From assembly GCA_964579325.1 (NCBI GenBank), contig CAZOHN010000216.1, positions 1 through 5,927 of the forward strand: a stretch of DNA of 5,927 bases, written 5' to 3'. Made by a program: the position numbers and the translations under genes. This DNA is from CAZOHN01 sp964579325. Its GTDB lineage: Bacteria; Pseudomonadota; Alphaproteobacteria; Rhodobacterales; Rhodobacteraceae. The number at the start of each line of letters is the position of its first letter. The stretch's first letter is position 1. The notes under the pieces were generated by a model, which saw only the letters and a program-made list of their open reading frames with translations, searched no databases and had not been told where the DNA came from. Shown here in pieces: positions 5,408 to 5,927 of this stretch.

Positions 5408-5927
5408 ATGTCGACACTTACGCTGAACAAGATCACCGCCCAGAAGGGCATTTCGGTGACGGAGGCCACCAAGAAGATCTCCGATCTGGGCTGGAATCCA
5501 TCCTATGTTCAGGAAGCGATGACCTACCCATCCGACTACAAGATCACCAAGGCGCCGCGCGATCCGATGAAGCAGGTGCTGCGGTCCTATTTCTCGATGC
5601 AGGAGGAAAAGGACAATCGCGTCTACGGCGCGCTCGATGCCGCGCTACGTGGCGATATGTTCCGCAACGTGGAGCCGCGCTGGGTCGAATGGATGAAGCT
5701 GTTCCTGGCGATCATCCCTTTCCCGGAAATCTCGGCCGCGCGGTCGATGGCGATGGTCAGCCGTCTGGCACCGGGCGAGGATCTGCGGACCGGCTTCACC
5801 ATGCAGATGGTCGATGAATTCCGCCATTCCACGATTCAGATGAACCTGAAGAAGTGGTATATGGAGAACTATATCGATCCCGCCGGCTTCGATATCACCG
5901 AGGAAGCCTTCGGCAAATGCTATGCAA
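5408..5927 (+). CDS. prmA: Soluble di-iron monooxygenase hydroxylase alpha subunit, propane/phenol (PrmA/MimA) type, N-terminal part
   Basis: The gene is open to the window end, giving 173 residues of a protein that is usually about 500-550 long. It encodes the oxygenase large subunit, which activates O2 at a carboxylate-bridged di-iron centre to hydroxylate small alkanes, ketones, phenols or related compounds. Visible hallmarks are RSYFSMQEEKDNRVYGALD (59-77), PFPEISAAR (104-112) with E107 as the first iron ligand, and DEFRH (136-140) with E137 and H140. The 30-residue spacing of E107 and E137 equals that of E114 and E144 in methane monooxygenase MmoX. STIQMNLKK and YIDPAGFD follow, as in PrmA/MimA. 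The ATG has GAGG 9 bases upstream. The N-terminal 40 residues differ from the PrmA proteins I remember and seem about ten residues longer. The subgroup, and hence the substrate, cannot be settled from this fragment. Confidence 0.93.
   Translation, partial: MSTLTLNKITAQKGISVTEATKKISDLGWNPSYVQEAMTYPSDYKITKAPRDPMKQVLRSYFSMQEEKDNRVYGALDAALRGDMFRNVEPRWVEWMKLFLAIIPFPEISAARSMAMVSRLAPGEDLRTGFTMQMVDEFRHSTIQMNLKKWYMENYIDPAGFDITEEAFGKCYA

Noticed and set aside
5067..5426. 119-codon plus-strand frame overlapping the start of the oxygenase gene
   Set aside because: It has an Arg/Ser-rich random-looking translation, no ribosome site, and overlaps the well-placed oxygenase start in another frame.
1..5927. 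CRISPR array, tRNA or rRNA genes
   Set aside because: I saw no regularly spaced direct repeats, no cloverleaf-like sequence with a conserved T-loop, and no rRNA-like stretch.

Overview
This GC-rich window looks like it comes from an alphaproteobacterium, plausibly of the Rhodobacterales. That is inferred from codon use and protein style, not proven. It holds the start of a soluble di-iron monooxygenase locus and a divergently oriented set of regulatory and accessory genes.

Layout. Positions 1-435 carry no intact gene. Within them, about 229-371 reads as a broken C-terminal scrap of an IS5-type transposase, which suggests an old mobile-element boundary beside the locus. From 436 to 4919 five genes run on the minus strand. 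In transcription order they are: a 108-aa protein with a helical, coiled-coil-like tail; a 365-aa WD40-like beta-propeller; a 65-aa helical protein; a 174-aa two-part protein of unknown function; and a 668-aa AcoR/MimR-type regulator (GAF, AAA+, Fis-type HTH). A 207-base gap before the 174-aa gene contains a dyad and a good sigma70-like -10 element, so the last two genes may have their own promoter. Positions 4920-5407 are a divergent control region with a long, structured leader. From 5408 to the window end, on the plus strand, is the N-terminal third of a monooxygenase hydroxylase alpha subunit of the propane/phenol (PrmA/MimA) type, with the first di-iron ligands visible.

How the parts may work together. 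The regulator resembles MimR, which in mycobacteria is required for expression of the mimABCD monooxygenase, so it probably controls the divergent oxygenase operon. Unlike true sigma54 activators it lacks the GAFTGA loop, and I could not find a convincing -24/-12 promoter upstream of the oxygenase gene. Instead, both candidate control regions share the 8-mer CGTTACAG inside TTACA/TGTAA dyads. Together these suggest a sigma54-independent activator that controls both promoters. The four other minus-strand genes match no family I can name with confidence. They form the least understood part of the window: a candidate accessory module linked to a gas or aromatic oxygenase.
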